Positions 53,332 through 61,214 of a stretch of DNA of 64,000 nt are shown here, one piece after another. Origin of the DNA: Leifsonia soli (GTDB lineage: Bacteria; Actinomycetota; Actinomycetes; Actinomycetales; Microbacteriaceae); the NCBI RefSeq assembly GCF_013408745.1, contig NZ_JACCBJ010000001.1:2480001-2544000 (forward strand), given 5' to 3'. The notes beneath the pieces are model-generated. The model ran no database searches. It was not told the origin of the DNA and saw nothing but the letters and a program-made list of their open reading frames with translations. Positions within the stretch are counted from its first letter, which is position 1, and every line of letters begins with the position of its first letter. A program made the position numbers and the translations under genes.

Positions 53332-53374
53332 GCGCAGGAGACCGGGAATCCGACGAACGACGGGAGACGAACCC

Positions 53375-53704
53375 ATGAACGCCGAACACTACAAGCGCAC
53401 GCACTTCCCGGTGATGGACGGTGCGGAAGCCGCGCCCCGGGAGGATCAGATCGCCGGGATCGTCCAGCGCGTCTGGGCGGACTCGCGCGTCTATCACCAG
53501 GACGTGGAGACCCTGCTCCGGGAATGGCTCGAAGCGGACCATTGCACGGTCACGGACGACGAGTTCACGCGGTTGCTGGAGAAGGCGCGCGGAGAATTCC
53601 GCCGCGTCGCGACCCCGGACGACTCCGGGGTCCCCGCATGCCCGGCGCATTCGCTCGTCGCCTGCGTCTACTGGGACGTGCAGCAGCTCGAACGCAGGAC
53701 CTGA
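53375..53704 (+). CDS. Small protein, function unknown
   Basis: A 109-residue soluble protein. It contains AGIVQRVWADSRVYHQDVET, LLREWLEADHCTVTDDEFTR and a C-terminal pair of cysteines in GVPACPAHSLVACVYW. I do not recognise the family. ATG 53375 has GGGAGA upstream. Last gene of the run starting at 51935. Confidence 0.65.
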   Translation: MNAEHYKRTHFPVMDGAEAAPREDQIAGIVQRVWADSRVYHQDVETLLREWLEADHCTVTDDEFTRLLEKARGEFRRVATPDDSGVPACPAHSLVACVYWDVQQLERRT

Positions 53705-53727
53705 CGGACGCGCACGCGGCGTGACGA

Positions 53728-54795
53728 TCAGCTGACGGTGATGGCGACCAATCCGCCGATCCCGAGCAGATACAGACCGACCACGGCGACCGAGTCGACC
53801 CCCATTCCGAGGACGCGCCTGCGTGGGCGGAAGATCAGGCCGACGGCGTACACGAGGGTCAGCACGATGGCGAGCGCCGTCAGGAACACGTCCGCGGCGT
53901 TCGCCTGCGGAAGGACCGCTGTGCCGGAGATCAGGGTCGCGACGAGGAAGAGGACCGGGAGGAACGCGTTCCCGCCGAAGATGTCCGAGATCGCCAGACC
54001 GTCGTCGCCCTGCCTGACCGCCTGCAGGCCGGTGGAGATCTCCGGCAGAGAGGTGGCCAGCGCGAGGACGGTCGCACCGAAGAGCACACCCGAGAGACCC
54101 AGCCGACCGAAGGCGGCATCTCCGGCGGTCTCCACGAGCACGCCGGCGCCCAGGGTCGCCAGGGCGCACACGCCGAAGATGATCGCGATCTTCGCGGTGC
54201 TCATCCGTGCGATCCGGTCCTGATTCTGCGTCCCGCTGCCGGACGGATGCGCCCGGCTGGTGTCGGGGGCAGCGCCGTCCTCATGCCAGGGAAGATGGTG
54301 GCCGGCGCGGCGGACCAGGAACAGCCCCACCAGCCAGATGATCGCGATCAGGACGACGTCCGGGCTCAACCGGGCGAGGACGAGGCCGGGCGGCAACTGA
54401 CTGCCGCCGATCACCACGGCCAGCACGGCGACGACGACGATGGCCTCCAGCACCAGTCCGAGCGAGGCCGCCCGATAGGTCAGCGGCGCAACCCCGCGCC
54501 CACGCCTGCCGAACAGGTCGAGAACAGCGATGACCACCGTCTGAAGGGCGATGCCTCCCAGGATGTTGCCCACGGCCACGTCCACCGATCCGGACGCTGC
54601 GGCGCTGACGGTGATCGCGATCTCGGGGAGGTTCGTCGCGACCGCGAGAACGATGAGACCGCCGAGCGCACTGCCGAGGTGCAAGCGGTCGTCCAGCGCG
54701 TCCGTGGTCTTGGACAGGTACACGCCGGCGACCCAGATCACCGCCGCGCCGATCACGAACAACGCCAGCAGCAGCCACAGGGGCAGACCGGACAT
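53728..54795 (-). CDS. Cation/Ca2+ exchanger (CaCA family)
   Basis: A 355-residue antiporter with about ten membrane segments in two halves. Each half carries the CaCA alpha-repeat: ATNLPEIAITVSAAASGSVD followed by VGNILGG in the first, and ATSLPEISTGLQAVRQGDDG followed by ISDIFGGNAF in the second. It exchanges Ca2+ or another cation for Na+ or H+. ATG 54795 was preferred; GTG 54798 is in frame next to it. Confidence 0.87.
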   Translation of the reverse strand: MSGLPLWLLLALFVIGAAVIWVAGVYLSKTTDALDDRLHLGSALGGLIVLAVATNLPEIAITVSAAASGSVDVAVGNILGGIALQTVVIAVLDLFGRRGRGVAPLTYRAASLGLVLEAIVVVAVLAVVIGGSQLPPGLVLARLSPDVVLIAIIWLVGLFLVRRAGHHLPWHEDGAAPDTSRAHPSGSGTQNQDRIARMSTAKIAIIFGVCALATLGAGVLVETAGDAAFGRLGLSGVLFGATVLALATSLPEISTGLQAVRQGDDGLAISDIFGGNAFLPVLFLVATLISGTAVLPQANAADVFLTALAIVLTLVYAVGLIFRPRRRVLGMGVDSVAVVGLYLLGIGGLVAITVS

Positions 54796-54819
54796 CACGC
54801 TCCTCTCATCGCGGCGGAC

Positions 54820-55593
54820 TCACATCCGCTCTTTGATCCCGGTGCGGATCAGCACCCAGTTGACCGGATAGCTGGTGGCGAACCCGGCGAGCATGGCCCA
54901 TTGCATGGCGAACCAGAACTCGGGGGAATCGACCGCAGCACGGCCGCCCCACAGAACCGGGAAGACCAGCAGCTGCATGAGCGCCATCACGCCGAACATC
55001 CCGACCTGCCACGCCGTGATCGAGGCAGCGTCGGCCTTGACGGCGTCTCGCAGGGTGCGTCCGGCGCTCTGCTCGCGCATCGGGGCGATCGCGAAATACT
55101 GAAAGCCGATGCCGATGACGAAGGCGAGCACGAAGTCGATCACCCAGACCGCGAACATCGGGTCGTCGAACAGCCAGCCCCAGCCGCCGAGCACGGCGAC
55201 GGCGGGGAGGGCGAACGCCAGCCATTCCGCGATCAGGTCCCCGATCGCACAACCGGCGCCGCAGTGACTGGTGCCCGTGCCGACCGAGGCGGCCAGGGAC
55301 GTCTGCCGGCCGGACGGCTCCTGCCCCGCTCTCGGAGCCCGCCCCTGCGCCCGGTAGAACCACAGGCCCAGCAGGCCGCCGAAGAGCATGGTCACCGGCC
55401 AGACCACCGCCATCACCCGCATCGGCTGCGGACGGCGGACCACGTCCAGGGCCACCCAGACCGCACACGCGGCTCCGAGGAGTAACGAGGTCGTGGCCAC
55501 GACCGCGAACCAGCCGGGGAAGTGAGCGAGCGGAGGCGTGATCGGATCCTTTCGTGGCGCGGCGAGAGTCCTGTAGAGTTGCAACAGTTGCAT
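54820..55593 (-). CDS. DUF4396 family membrane protein
   Basis: A 257-residue protein with about six hydrophobic segments. The Cys/His-containing segment TSHCGAGCAIGDLIAEW is the mark of DUF4396 (metal- or respiration-linked, role unproven). The start ATG 55593 lies inside the operator and shares a CATG with the divergent ctaG start. GTG 55608 would be an in-frame alternative. The CaCA exchanger follows 24 bp downstream. Confidence 0.78.
   Translation of the reverse strand: MQLLQLYRTLAAPRKDPITPPLAHFPGWFAVVATTSLLLGAACAVWVALDVVRRPQPMRVMAVVWPVTMLFGGLLGLWFYRAQGRAPRAGQEPSGRQTSLAASVGTGTSHCGAGCAIGDLIAEWLAFALPAVAVLGGWGWLFDDPMFAVWVIDFVLAFVIGIGFQYFAIAPMREQSAGRTLRDAVKADAASITAWQVGMFGVMALMQLLVFPVLWGGRAAVDSPEFWFAMQWAMLAGFATSYPVNWVLIRTGIKERM
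55580..55592. promoter_or_regulatory. TGCAACAGTTGCA operator, copy 1
   Basis: Perfect 13-bp dyad. On the minus strand it is preceded by TGATGCATT and two bases, exactly as the copy at 61181 is on the plus strand. Plus-strand -10 TAGAGT lies at 55574-55579. A bound regulator would cover both start codons. Confidence 0.75.
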
Positions 55594-56647
55594 GAATGCA
55601 TCAGTCACCGTACCCCCGTTCCTCACCGGGTCAACGCCTCCCGTCGACCCGCCATCGGCGCACGCCATGACCGGACCGATGTGGATGCCGATGGCACCGC
55701 CCACCCTGACCCGGATGGTCGCGCTGCATCCACAGCCGATCCCGGTGATCCCCGTGCTGATGCTCGTGCTCGCCGGGCTGTATGTGACCGGCGTCATCCT
55801 GCTCCGCCGGCGCGGCGACCGCTGGCCGGTGAGCCGGCTCGTCTTCTGGGTGCTCGGGATCGTGACGGTGCTCGCGATGACGGCCACCGGCATCGACGGG
55901 TACGGGATGGAGCTGTTCAGCGTGCACATGGTCCAGCACATGGTGCTGACGATGCTCGCCCCGATCTTCCTCGTGCTCGGCGCCCCGATCACGCTGGCGC
56001 TGCGAGCTCTCCCGGCACGGCCGTCGGGGAGGCCCTCGGCACGCTCCCTGCTCCTGGCCGTGCTGCACAGCGCGCCGGCGCGCTTCGTCGCCCACCCCGT
56101 CACAGCGCTGGTGCTCTTCCTGTCGAGCCTCTACGGCCTGTACTTCACGCCCGTCTTCGATGCGCTGATGGGCACGATGTGGGGCCACAACCTGATGCTG
56201 CTGCACTTCATCGCGATCGGGTTCCTCTACTTCTGGTGCGTGCTCGGGGTCGACCCGACGCCCCGGCGCGCCTCCCGCGGGCTGCGCAAGTACGCGGCGC
56301 CGACCGTTCGGATCCTGGAGCTGGCGGTCACCGCGCCGTTCCACGCGTTCTTCGGCGTGATGCTCATGATGTCGGTCGCACTGGTCGTGGGCTTCTACCG
56401 CACTCCGATCCCCGGCTGGGGGATCGCGCCGCTGTCCGACCAGGCCGTGGGAGGGGGGATCGCCTGGGGCTTCACGGAACTGCCGACCCTGTTCGTGCTC
56501 GGCGTGCTCTTCCTGCAGTGGCAGCGGTCGGATGAGCGCGCCGCGCGCCGCCAGGAGCGGTCGGCGGGCCGCGGCGAGGCCGAACGGCTGGCATACAACG
56601 CCTACCTCCAGCGGTTGGCCGCGCACGACCGGGGTGGCGCACGGTGA
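55592..56647 (+). CDS. ctaG: CtaG-type cytochrome c oxidase assembly protein
   Basis: A 351-residue protein with about seven membrane segments. Family patterns HMVQHMVLTMLAPIFLVLGA, FDALMGTMWGHNLMLLHFIA and HAFFGVMLMMSVALVVGFYR contain the conserved His residues of CtaG_Cox11-type (caa3) proteins, which help load copper into terminal oxidases. ATG 55592 overlaps the divergent gene's start on the opposite strand. The next gene, ccdA-like, overlaps by 4 bp (GTGA). Confidence 0.85.
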   Translation: MNASVTVPPFLTGSTPPVDPPSAHAMTGPMWMPMAPPTLTRMVALHPQPIPVIPVLMLVLAGLYVTGVILLRRRGDRWPVSRLVFWVLGIVTVLAMTATGIDGYGMELFSVHMVQHMVLTMLAPIFLVLGAPITLALRALPARPSGRPSARSLLLAVLHSAPARFVAHPVTALVLFLSSLYGLYFTPVFDALMGTMWGHNLMLLHFIAIGFLYFWCVLGVDPTPRRASRGLRKYAAPTVRILELAVTAPFHAFFGVMLMMSVALVVGFYRTPIPGWGIAPLSDQAVGGGIAWGFTELPTLFVLGVLFLQWQRSDERAARRQERSAGRGEAERLAYNAYLQRLAAHDRGGAR

Positions 56648-57489
56648 TCGGCGCGACGGTCGTCTACGCCTTCACCCTCGGGCTCGCCGCGACGGTCAAC
56701 CCCTGCGGGTTCCCTCTGCTGCCTGCCTACCTCGCCGTGTTCCTCGGCGCGGAGCCCGCGCCGGTGGGCGTGCGACTCCTGCGGGCATTCCGAGCGTCAC
56801 TGGCGATGACGGCCGGTTTCGTGACGGTGTTCGCCATCGTCGGGATCGCGGTCGCGACCGGGCTCCGGCTCGCGGTGGCCTGGGTTCCCTGGTTCACCGC
56901 GGCACTCGGCCTGACCCTCCTCGTCGCCGGCGTCTTCGGGGTCGCAGGCCGGCAGCTGCGCGCGCCCGCGATCGCGCTCCCTTTCCGGTCCGGGCGCGGG
57001 ATGCTCGCGATGGCCGGTTATGGCGCAGCGTTCGCGACCACCTCTCTCGGCTGCGCCTTCCCGCTCTTCGCCGCCGCCGTCGCGCCTTCCGCCGCGACCG
57101 GTTCCGTTCTCGACTCTGCGGCGGCCGCCCTCTCCTACGCGCTGGGGATGGGGCTGTTCGTCGCGGCCTGCAGCATCCTTGCGGCCCTTGTCGGCGCCGA
57201 AGCGGTCCGGGTCGCCGGGAGATACGCGCGACGCCTCCCGAAAGCCGCCTCCGCGCTCCTGCTGATCGTGGGAATCTACCTGCTCGCCTACGGAACGCGG
57301 CTGATCCTCGAGCCGGGCACTGAGCCCTCTCTCGCGGTCTTCGTCTCGCAGGCCAGCGGCTGGCTCACCTCGGCGTTGTCCGCGCATCCCCTGGCGGTCG
57401 GCGCCGCGGCCGCCCTCGTCGTCCTCGCCGCTCTGGCCGCCGCCACCGCCGCCGTCCGATCCCACCGCCACCCTCCGGAGGAGTCATGA
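56644..57489 (+). CDS. CcdA/DsbD-type thiol electron-transfer membrane protein
   Basis: A 281-residue protein with six to eight membrane segments. The two redox cysteines are in VNPCGFPLLP and TSLGCAFPLF, the CcdA/DsbD membrane-domain pattern, passing electrons from cytoplasmic thioredoxin to extracytoplasmic thiol carriers. Its likely partner is the SCO1-TlpA fusion, whose ATG overlaps its stop (ATGA). Confidence 0.88.
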   Translation: MIGATVVYAFTLGLAATVNPCGFPLLPAYLAVFLGAEPAPVGVRLLRAFRASLAMTAGFVTVFAIVGIAVATGLRLAVAWVPWFTAALGLTLLVAGVFGVAGRQLRAPAIALPFRSGRGMLAMAGYGAAFATTSLGCAFPLFAAAVAPSAATGSVLDSAAAALSYALGMGLFVAACSILAALVGAEAVRVAGRYARRLPKAASALLLIVGIYLLAYGTRLILEPGTEPSLAVFVSQASGWLTSALSAHPLAVGAAAALVVLAALAAATAAVRSHRHPPEES

Positions 57490-58667
57490 ACCGTCGCACA
57501 CCGCGCACCTGGCCGATCGTCGCCGCCGCGACGGTCGTCCTGGTGGGCTTCGGCGCCGTCCTCGTCGCCGCGGCCCAGCCGTCCTCCAGCACCGCGGCCG
57601 CTCCTTCCGCGGCGCCCACCGCCCCCGGGATCTCGGCGGCTGCCGCGAATCTGCTGCAGCTCGACCCGCTCGGGAACGCCGCGACCAACGCGCCCGCCTA
57701 CTCGCTGACCGACCAGCGCGGAGACCGGATCAGCCCGGACACCTTCCACGGGCGGAGCGTCGTGCTCACCTTCAACGACGACGAGTGCGAGGACCTCTGC
57801 ACTCTTCTGGCCCAGGACGTGGCCCTGGCCGACCGGGACCTGGGCTCGGCGGCCTCCCGGGTCGCGTTCGTCTCCGTCAACGCGAACCCCTACCATCCCG
57901 CGGTCGGCGACGTGGCAGCGTGGAGCGAGTCCCACGGTCTCGGCCGCGCGTCGAACTGGTACTTCGGCACGGCCGACCCGAAGACCCTGGCCTCCGTGGC
58001 CGCCGCGTACGGCGTGCCGATCGAGCTGGATGCCGCCCAGCAGACCGTGGTCCACGGCACGGAGATCTTCTTCATCGACCCGGATGGCAGGGAACGTGCC
58101 CTCGGTCAGTTCGGCACCGACTCCGCCAGCACCGCACCGTTCGCGCACACGATGGCCCAGGAGGCCGTCGACCTCCTGCCCGCCGCGCACCGCCCCACGG
58201 TGGCGGGCTCGGCAGCGGTCGACCTCTCGACGGACGGCACCGGGGTGGGCGCGATCCCGAAACCCTTCTCGCTTCCCGCGCTGAACGGCGCCGGGCGCAT
58301 CACCGGGAGCGCGAACGACGGCCGTTACCGGGTGCTGAACTTCTGGGCGAGCACCTGCACCGCCTGCGTCGGCGAACTCGCCGACCTCCAGAGGGTGTCC
58401 GCCGAGTTCGCCGGCAGGGCGGACCTGATCGGCATCGACGTCTCCGACGACACGGACGCGGCCCGCACGGTCGCACGACAGGCGGGGATCGACTACCCGC
58501 TCGCCATCGACGCGAACGGGTCCGTCTCCGGACGCTACCGGATCTCCGGCCTGCCCTACACGGTGATCCTCGACCCCTCGGGCCGGGTCGTGATCCGCCA
58601 TCCTGGCGCATTCACCGCCGAGCAGCTGGAGTACGTGCTCGATTCGCTCGTCCCGCCGTCGAAATAG
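57486..58667 (+). CDS. Exported SCO1-TlpA fusion (copper/thiol-redox protein)
   Basis: A 393-residue protein with an N-terminal signal anchor and an Ala/Pro/Ser linker (to ~60). The first domain (about 65-235) is SCO1/SenC-like: CxxxC in DDECEDLCTLL and the copper-site His in VVHGTEIFFID. The second (about 255-390) is TlpA-like: CxxC in FWASTCTACVGEL and RISGLPYTVILDPSGRVV. SCO1 loads CuA in cytochrome oxidase; TlpA reduces it. The fusion, with ctaG and ccdA, would form a self-contained copper/thiol relay. Confidence 0.9.
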   Translation: MNRRTPRTWPIVAAATVVLVGFGAVLVAAAQPSSSTAAAPSAAPTAPGISAAAANLLQLDPLGNAATNAPAYSLTDQRGDRISPDTFHGRSVVLTFNDDECEDLCTLLAQDVALADRDLGSAASRVAFVSVNANPYHPAVGDVAAWSESHGLGRASNWYFGTADPKTLASVAAAYGVPIELDAAQQTVVHGTEIFFIDPDGRERALGQFGTDSASTAPFAHTMAQEAVDLLPAAHRPTVAGSAAVDLSTDGTGVGAIPKPFSLPALNGAGRITGSANDGRYRVLNFWASTCTACVGELADLQRVSAEFAGRADLIGIDVSDDTDAARTVARQAGIDYPLAIDANGSVSGRYRISGLPYTVILDPSGRVVIRHPGAFTAEQLEYVLDSLVPPSK

Positions 58668-58692
58668 GGCCGTGGCCGCAGCGGCGGCGCCA

Positions 58693-58731
58693 TCGGCGCG
58701 CCCTCGGCGCGCCCTCGGCGCGCCCTCGGCG
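58693..58731. repeat. 11-bp tandem repeat
   Basis: TCGGCGCGCCC repeated three times plus a partial fourth between converging genes. Each unit includes GGCGCGCC. Confidence 0.75.
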
Positions 58732-58732
58732 T

Positions 58733-59911
58733 TCACGGCCGGAAGTCGGGCAGCTCGATCCGGTCGTACAGGCTCCGGCCGATGGCGATATCGGACACTG
58801 CGGGCACCGTCATCAGCCGCATCACCGTCGTGCGCATCCAGAGCCCCCGCCGGGTGCGCGGAGCGAACGCGCCGCCGAGACGGGTCGCGCCGCGCTGCTT
58901 GGCGTGAAGGAAGTCGCGGAGCCTGTCGTGGTACGCCGAGAAGGCCGCGACGTGATCGCCCGCGGCGGCATGCAGCTCGGCGGCGAGCACGTACGCCTCG
59001 ATCATCGCCAGCGCCGTACCCTGGCCCGCGAGCAACGAGGGCGCAGCGGCGGCATCGCCGACCAGACCGACGCGTCCGGTGCTCCAGGACGGCATCCGGA
59101 TCTGGCTCGCGGAGTCGAGGTAGAACGTCCGGGCACGCGGCAACGCCGCCAGGATGGACGGCACCTCCCAGCCGAGACCGCTCAGCCGGTCGCGGAGGAG
59201 GGACTTCTGGGCTTCGACGTCGTCGAGGGGGATCCGGCCGTCGAAGCGGAACGTGAACACGAACATCGATACGTCGTCGTCCAGGCTCAACCGCAGGGCC
59301 TGTGCGCCGACCTGGGTGTGCATGACGGCGACCAGCTCGTCCCGCGGCCGGTAGCCGACGACATCGAAGACGGCGACGGCGACGCCCAGGGAGCGCTCGA
59401 ACCCGGACTCGGGACCGAACGCCAACCGCCGGACGGCGGAGTGCAGACCGTCCGCTCCGACCACGAGGTCGAATCGGCGGTCGCCGCCGCGCGCCAGACG
59501 CACTGCGACGTGATCGCCCTCATCGTGCAGCTCCTCGACGGTGTCGCCGAACACCCGCTCCACGTCATCCGGAAGCGCTTCGACGATGATCCTGGACAGA
59601 TCGGAGCGCCCGACGCTCACGTAGCGTGCCCCGTTGCGGCCGATCAGCGCGACCGGGTCCAAGGACAGGATCCGGCGCCCATCGCCGTCGACCTCCCGCA
59701 CCTCCCTCATCCGGTAGCCCGCGTCCTGCACGCGATCGGCGATGCCCATCCTGTCGGCGACCTCGAAGCCGGCGCCCCAGAAGTCGACCAGGTATCCGCC
59801 TTGCCGCAACTCGGGCGCGGCCTCCAGCAGCACCGGCTCGTGACCGCTGCGCCGCAGCCAGTACGCAAGAGTCGGACCGGCGATGCCGGCTCCGACGATC
59901 AACACCTTCAT
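58733..59911 (-). CDS. FAD-dependent monooxygenase (PHBH/TetX-like)
   Basis: A 392-residue class A flavin monooxygenase. Dinucleotide fold VLIVGAGIAGPTLAYWLRRS, mid-motif DLVVGADGLHSAVRR and the FAD-ribityl motif RVGLVGDAAAAPSLLAGQGTA (positions about 286-306). It hydroxylates aromatic or antibiotic-type substrates; the actual substrate is unknown. ATG 59911 has GAGGAGG upstream. Probably co-transcribed with the marR and DUF1295 genes. Confidence 0.9.
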   Translation of the reverse strand: MKVLIVGAGIAGPTLAYWLRRSGHEPVLLEAAPELRQGGYLVDFWGAGFEVADRMGIADRVQDAGYRMREVREVDGDGRRILSLDPVALIGRNGARYVSVGRSDLSRIIVEALPDDVERVFGDTVEELHDEGDHVAVRLARGGDRRFDLVVGADGLHSAVRRLAFGPESGFERSLGVAVAVFDVVGYRPRDELVAVMHTQVGAQALRLSLDDDVSMFVFTFRFDGRIPLDDVEAQKSLLRDRLSGLGWEVPSILAALPRARTFYLDSASQIRMPSWSTGRVGLVGDAAAAPSLLAGQGTALAMIEAYVLAAELHAAAGDHVAAFSAYHDRLRDFLHAKQRGATRLGGAFAPRTRRGLWMRTTVMRLMTVPAVSDIAIGRSLYDRIELPDFRP

Positions 59912-59955
59912 GACGACCTCCTCGCCCCCGTGACTCCGATCCCGTCGTCCGCTCG

Positions 59956-60624
59956 TCACCACACGAACGGGATGTATCGCGGCGTCGTCGCGGCCCACGC
60001 GACGAACTCCTCGCCGTAGTGCTCCTTCAGCCGGCGATCCAGCGCCGGGATCGCCGCGAAAACGAACCCGGCGACCATGATCGCCGGGATCACCAGGGCG
60101 ACCCACGAACCGGTCGCCGCCGCGAAACCGGTGAACAGCAGCGTGTCGCCCAGATAGTTGGGGTGGCGGCACCAGCGGAACAGCCCGCGCGTGTACAGAT
60201 GGCCCGCATTCTCGGGGCGCGCCTTCCATGCGCGGCGCTGCAGCTCGGAGAACGTGTTCACCCAGGAACCGAAGAGATACAGGACGACTCCCAGCACCGT
60301 CCAGGCGTCCAGCGCCGCGCTCACGTGGGCGCTCACGAGCCCCATCGTCGCGTGGATGATGAACATCCAACCGCCGACCAATGCGGCCTCCGCGTAGGTC
60401 ACCGGGCGCTGCACCGTCACGTACGTGGTGATGAGCACTCGGAACACGTAGACCAGCGACAGGGCGAGCACCAGCCAGGCGCGGGCCGGGGTCGCGACCG
60501 AGATCGGGCCGAAGACCAGGAACGCCGCGGCCCCCGCGCCCAGGACGTTCGCGCCCGTCAGCACTGCGCGCGGACCGGTGCTCGCGGTCGCCGCAGTCCC
60601 TGCGGTCGCCTCCGGATCCGTCAT
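59956..60624 (-). CDS. DUF1295/isoprenylcysteine methyltransferase-like membrane protein
   Basis: A 222-residue protein with about five helices. The C-terminal signature RGLFRWCRHPNYLGDTLLFT and EEFVAWAATTPRYIPFVW are typical of DUF1295/ICMT-like (steroid 5-alpha-reductase fold) proteins. Function unknown. Lies between marR (52-bp gap) and the monooxygenase (44-bp gap). Confidence 0.82.
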   Translation of the reverse strand: MTDPEATAGTAATASTGPRAVLTGANVLGAGAAAFLVFGPISVATPARAWLVLALSLVYVFRVLITTYVTVQRPVTYAEAALVGGWMFIIHATMGLVSAHVSAALDAWTVLGVVLYLFGSWVNTFSELQRRAWKARPENAGHLYTRGLFRWCRHPNYLGDTLLFTGFAAATGSWVALVIPAIMVAGFVFAAIPALDRRLKEHYGEEFVAWAATTPRYIPFVW

Positions 60625-60676
60625 CGCATCTCTCTTCCGGTGGGGGTGGAGGCCGCGCCCCCCGGCACGGCCCTGG

Positions 60677-61147
60677 TCAGAGTCCGAGCGTCAGCAGGTC
60701 CTCCGGTGTCGGCTCGCCCGCAGCCGTCGAGAACAGCTCCAGGGCGTCGATGATCTGCTGCTGCTCCTGCGCGGGCAGAGAGGTGAGGACCGAGGCGACC
60801 TGACGACGCCGGCGCTCGGTGACCTGATCCACCAGGAGCCTGCCCTCCGGCGCGAGGTCGACCAGGATCTCGCGGCGGCTCTGCGGGCTCTCCTGCCGGG
60901 CCACCCACCCTCCGTCGACCATGCGGTCGATCGTCCGGCTGAACGTCGAGGGAACCGCCCCGACGCGAGCGGCCAACGCGCCCATCCTCATCGGCCCGGA
61001 CCCGGCCAGCACGACCAGCACCCGGAACTGCGGCAGTGTCACCTGCTCCAACGCGTCCGCCACGGAGCGCGCCACGATCCCGAGCAGCGCCCGCGACGCC
61101 CGGAGCGTCGCCTCGGTCGCTTCGTGCGGGAAGCCGTGATTCTGCAT
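60677..61147 (-). CDS. MarR family transcriptional regulator
   Basis: A 156-residue MarR protein. Winged helix MGALAARVGAVPSTFSRTID, RMVDGGWVARQESPQSRREI at about residues 54-95, flanked by dimerisation helices. ATG 61147 has GGAGG upstream. The TGCAACAGTTGCA dyad lies in its own promoter region and again at the ctaG/DUF4396 start, so it is the best candidate regulator of both. Confidence 0.9.
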   Translation of the reverse strand: MQNHGFPHEATEATLRASRALLGIVARSVADALEQVTLPQFRVLVVLAGSGPMRMGALAARVGAVPSTFSRTIDRMVDGGWVARQESPQSRREILVDLAPEGRLLVDQVTERRRRQVASVLTSLPAQEQQQIIDALELFSTAAGEPTPEDLLTLGL

Positions 61148-61180
61148 GGTTCCTCCAGTGTTACTCTTTTGATGCATTTC

Positions 61181-61193
61181 TGCAACAGTTGCA
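61181..61193. promoter_or_regulatory. TGCAACAGTTGCA operator, copy 2
   Basis: Perfect 13-bp dyad in the 67-bp gap between divergent marR and clc genes. It is preceded by TGATGCATT (61170-61178) and two bases, the same arrangement as at 55580-55592 in the opposite orientation. Confidence 0.78.
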
Positions 61194-61214
61194 TGTCTAC
61201 ATGATTGGAGAGCC

